This document shows, in pieces, positions 61,859-64,000 of a DNA stretch of 64,000 bases (positions are counted from its first letter, which is position 1; every line of letters starts with the position of its first letter). Source of the DNA: an uncultured SAR116 cluster alpha proteobacterium (GTDB taxonomy: Bacteria; Pseudomonadota; Alphaproteobacteria; Puniceispirillales; Marisalimonadaceae); contig CACJOU010000005.1 of the NCBI GenBank assembly GCA_902595145.1, positions 19,381 through 83,380 on the forward strand, given 5' to 3'. The notes under the pieces were generated by a model. The model saw nothing but the letters and a program-made list of their open reading frames with translations. It did no database searches and was not told the DNA's origin. Position numbers and translations under genes: made by a program.

Positions 61859-64000
61859 ATTCGTCTGAAATTAACAGCAACGGCCTCTGCATCAAATAAG
61901 ACATATGATGGAGGAACAACAGCCTCAACAACATTAACCTTTACTGGTTTAGTTGGCTCAGAGACATTAGGTCAAACTGTTGGATCAACCTTTAATAATA
62001 AGAATGTTGGATCTAATAAGACAGTAACGGTTAACTCAATTACATTAGCAGATGGTAGCAATGGTGGATTAGCAGCCAACTACTCAATCAGTGCAGGTCA
62101 GACTACAACAGCTAACATAACAGCGAAGTCATTAACAGTATCTGGAATAACAGCCTCGAATAAGACCTATGATGGCAGTACGAATGTTACTTTAACCGGA
62201 ACAGCTGTGTACAGTGGATTAGTTAGTGGTGATACGTTTGATGGAACTTACACAGGAGCGTTCTCCGATAAGAACGTTGGTAATGGTAAGACAGTAACAA
62301 TTACATCTTCTTATAGCGGTGCTGATGTAAGCAACTATAGTGTAACGGATCAGTCATCAACCACAGCTAATATTACAGCCAAATCCTTGACAGTTTCTGG
62401 CATAACAGCATCAGATAAGATTTATGACGGCAATCTTACAGCAACAATGAATGGTAATTCAGCTGTGTATAGCGGTCTAGTACCTGGAGACACGTTTAAT
62501 GGAAGTTATACAGGAGTGTTCAGTAATGCGAATGTAGCCAGTGGTAAGACAGTAAATATAACCTCAAGCTATAGTGGAGTAGATGTAAACAATTATAGTG
62601 TAACAGATCAATCCACAACAACTGCCAACATCACAGCCAAAGCATTAACCGCAACAGCATCTGCATCGAATAAGGTTTATGATGGTTCTTCAGCAGCAAC
62701 AGTTACACTATCTCTGTCAGGATTTATAGGATCAGAAACTGTTACAAGTACAAACTCATCAACATTTAATAATAAGAATGTTGGTACAGGTAAGACAGTA
62801 ACAGTTAATTCAATCACCTTGGCAGATGGAAGTGGCCTAGCAGCCAACTACTCAATCAGTGCAGGCCAGACTACAACAGCTAACATAACAGCGAAGTCAT
62901 TAACAGTATCTGGAATAACAGCCTCGAATAAGACCTATGATGGAAGTACGAATGCTACTTTAGATGCATCATTAGTTGCGTATAGCGGGTTGGTAAGTGG
63001 TGATACATTTGAAGGCACTTACACTGGGGTATTCTCTGATAAGAATGTTGGCACAGGAAAGACAGTAACTATCACACCTTCATATACTGGTGCAGATGTA
63101 AGTAACTATTCAATAACCAACCATGCTGATGTTACAGCCAATATAACTGCAAGGTCACTAAGTGTATCTGGTGTTACAGCCTCAGATAAGACTTATGATG
63201 GCAGTGTTACAGCAACAATGAATAGTTCATCAGCGGTTTATAGTGGCTTTGTTTCTGGGGATGATTTTGCAGCTAGTTACTCTGGTGTATTTGCCAATGC
63301 TAATGTTGGAACTGGCAAGACAGTGACGATTACCTCAAGTTACAATGGAACTGATGTAAGCAACTATAATATAACGGATCAAACATCAACAACTGCTAAT
63401 ATATCTGCCAAACCATTAACCGCAACAGCTTCTGCGTCGAACAAGGTTTATGATGGTTCTTCAGCAGCTACATCAACTTTATCTCTATCAGGATTTGTTG
63501 GATCAGAAACTGTTACAAGTACAAACTCATCAACATTTAATAATAAAAATGCTGGTACAGGAAAGACAGTTACAGTTAACTCAATTACATTAGCAGATGG
63601 AACAAATGGAGGTTTAGCAGCTAATTATTCAATCAACACAGGCCAGACTACAACAGCTAACATAACAGCGAAGTCATTAACAGTATCTGGTGTCACAGCA
63701 TCTAATAAAGTTTATGATAGCACAACAAATGCTACAACAGTCTTGTCTTTTTCAGGATTAATTGGATCAGAAACAATAAATAATACCAACTCTTCAACTT
63801 TTGATAATAAGAATATTGGTACTGGTAAAACTGTTACAGTTAATTCATTAACTCTAGTTGATGGTAGTAATGGAGGACTTGCATCTAACTATTCAATTAG
63901 TTCAGGTCAGACAACAACTGCTAACGTATCAGCCAGACCTTTAACTGTATCTAATATTTCAGCTTCTAATAAATCTTACGATGGTACTACCGCAGTAACT
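61859..64000 (+). CDS. YDG/MBG-repeat adhesin-like protein, no visible start, runs off the window
   Basis: One frame is open for 714 codons from just after a TAA at 61856-61858 to the window end. It is a tandem array of beta-rich repeats of 85-88 residues, each with a K.YDG motif; these begin at 61904, 62168, 62423, 62678, 62936, 63194, 63449, 63713 (YDS) and 63977. The repeats fit the YDG and MBG families of large exported adhesins and filamentous-haemagglutinin proteins. There is no ATG until 62447 and no Shine-Dalgarno; the frame begins with ATT inside a repeat. Thr/Ser/Gly-rich composition and higher G+C (about 40% in sampled lines) differ from the rest of the window. Confidence 0.8.
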   Translation, partial: MRLKLTATASASNKTYDGGTTASTTLTFTGLVGSETLGQTVGSTFNNKNVGSNKTVTVNSITLADGSNGGLAANYSISAGQTTTANITAKSLTVSGITASNKTYDGSTNVTLTGTAVYSGLVSGDTFDGTYTGAFSDKNVGNGKTVTITSSYSGADVSNYSVTDQSSTTANITAKSLTVSGITASDKIYDGNLTATMNGNSAVYSGLVPGDTFNGSYTGVFSNANVASGKTVNITSSYSGVDVNNYSVTDQSTTTANITAKALTATASASNKVYDGSSAATVTLSLSGFIGSETVTSTNSSTFNNKNVGTGKTVTVNSITLADGSGLAANYSISAGQTTTANITAKSLTVSGITASNKTYDGSTNATLDASLVAYSGLVSGDTFEGTYTGVFSDKNVGTGKTVTITPSYTGADVSNYSITNHADVTANITARSLSVSGVTASDKTYDGSVTATMNSSSAVYSGFVSGDDFAASYSGVFANANVGTGKTVTITSSYNGTDVSNYNITDQTSTTANISAKPLTATASASNKVYDGSSAATSTLSLSGFVGSETVTSTNSSTFNNKNAGTGKTVTVNSITLADGTNGGLAANYSINTGQTTTANITAKSLTVSGVTASNKVYDSTTNATTVLSFSGLIGSETINNTNSSTFDNKNIGTGKTVTVNSLTLVDGSNGGLASNYSISSGQTTTANVSARPLTVSNISASNKSYDGTTAVT
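61868..64000 (+). repeat. Tandem YDG repeats with three-unit higher-order period
   Basis: Spacing between successive YDG codons is 264, 255, 255, 258, 258, 255, 264 and 264 bp. Units alternate as A (ATASASNK), B (SGITASNK) and C (SGITASDK), and the A-B-C set recurs every 768-777 bp (61904, 62678, 63449 for A). About 100 bases around 62074-62175 and 62840-62943 are almost identical, which shows recent duplication or gene conversion. Confidence 0.85.

Noticed and set aside
61868..64000. Regular repeats as a CRISPR array
   Set aside because: The period is about 258 bp, there are no unique spacers of 30-40 bp, and the whole region is one open protein frame.

Overview
The window is a gene-dense, AT-rich (roughly 30% G+C by eye) bacterial chromosome segment. 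It most likely comes from a free-living marine alphaproteobacterium of the low-GC kind (SAR116, HIMB59/AEGEAN-169 or similar; the exact clade cannot be fixed from the sequence alone). The evidence is a run of alphaproteobacterial gene orders: rpmH-rnpA-yidD-yidC-engB-argB-HAD-dapD-dapE, truA-fmt-def with divergent rmuC, recR-dnaX-SRP RNA, pheA-kdsB with divergent membrane cytochrome c, and tsaD/gpsA divergent from hemC-hemD-mitofilin-hemY. UGA is a normal stop (yidD, hemY, the lipid-A N-domain gene), so the code is standard.

Layout. 1-16.3 kb is an accessory-looking stretch of short operons: MATE exporter, zinc alcohol dehydrogenase, cytochrome c', ChrA, MOSC protein, an RsmJ-type methyltransferase, a sulfurtransferase, quinone reductase, MAPEG, CIA30, a zinc peptidase, CutA, an SRAP protein, a cupin and many very small membrane or Cys-rich proteins. 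Four of these small genes are only 30-57 codons long. 16.5-18 kb carries a GST and an orphan Nmad3-type DNA-modification-associated protein. 18.2-23.1 kb is a copper-handling operon (CopC-CusF fusion, small exported protein, TolC-like lipoprotein, Tat-exported multicopper oxidase, CopD) behind a MerR/CueR-shaped promoter. 23.1-25.3 kb is an unstable-looking spot: a decayed sixA, a SAM methyltransferase bracketed by inverted heptamer-structured repeats, and tRNA-Arg(ACG).

25.4-53.3 kb is housekeeping: purine salvage, ribosome/RNase P/membrane insertion genes, arginine and lysine synthesis, translation start (fmt, def), DNA repair and replication (recR, dnaX, rmuC), SRP RNA, phenylalanine and KDO synthesis, histidinol phosphatase, an aminopeptidase, a lipid-A/envelope glycosylation trio, glycerol-3-phosphate dehydrogenase, TsaD and the haem/mitofilin operon. 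53.3-61.7 kb holds LysE and TrmL genes followed by a divergent catabolic cluster (MFS, PhyH oxygenase, DapA-like aldolase on one strand; esterase, epimerase, EamA, uronate-dehydrogenase-like on the other) that looks like a sugar-acid or related-compound pathway. From 61.86 kb to the end runs an uninterrupted, higher-GC array of YDG/MBG adhesin repeats with no visible start codon.

Points most worth checking: hemD appears to start with AUU behind a perfect Shine-Dalgarno; dnaX and the MATE gene also lack ordinary starts, and each would gain a clean one from a single extra A; the YDG repeat frame starts abruptly after a stop and has a three-repeat higher-order period near 771 bp; paired paralogous Cys-rich micro-proteins sit in a four-gene membrane operon at 15.5-16.3 kb.
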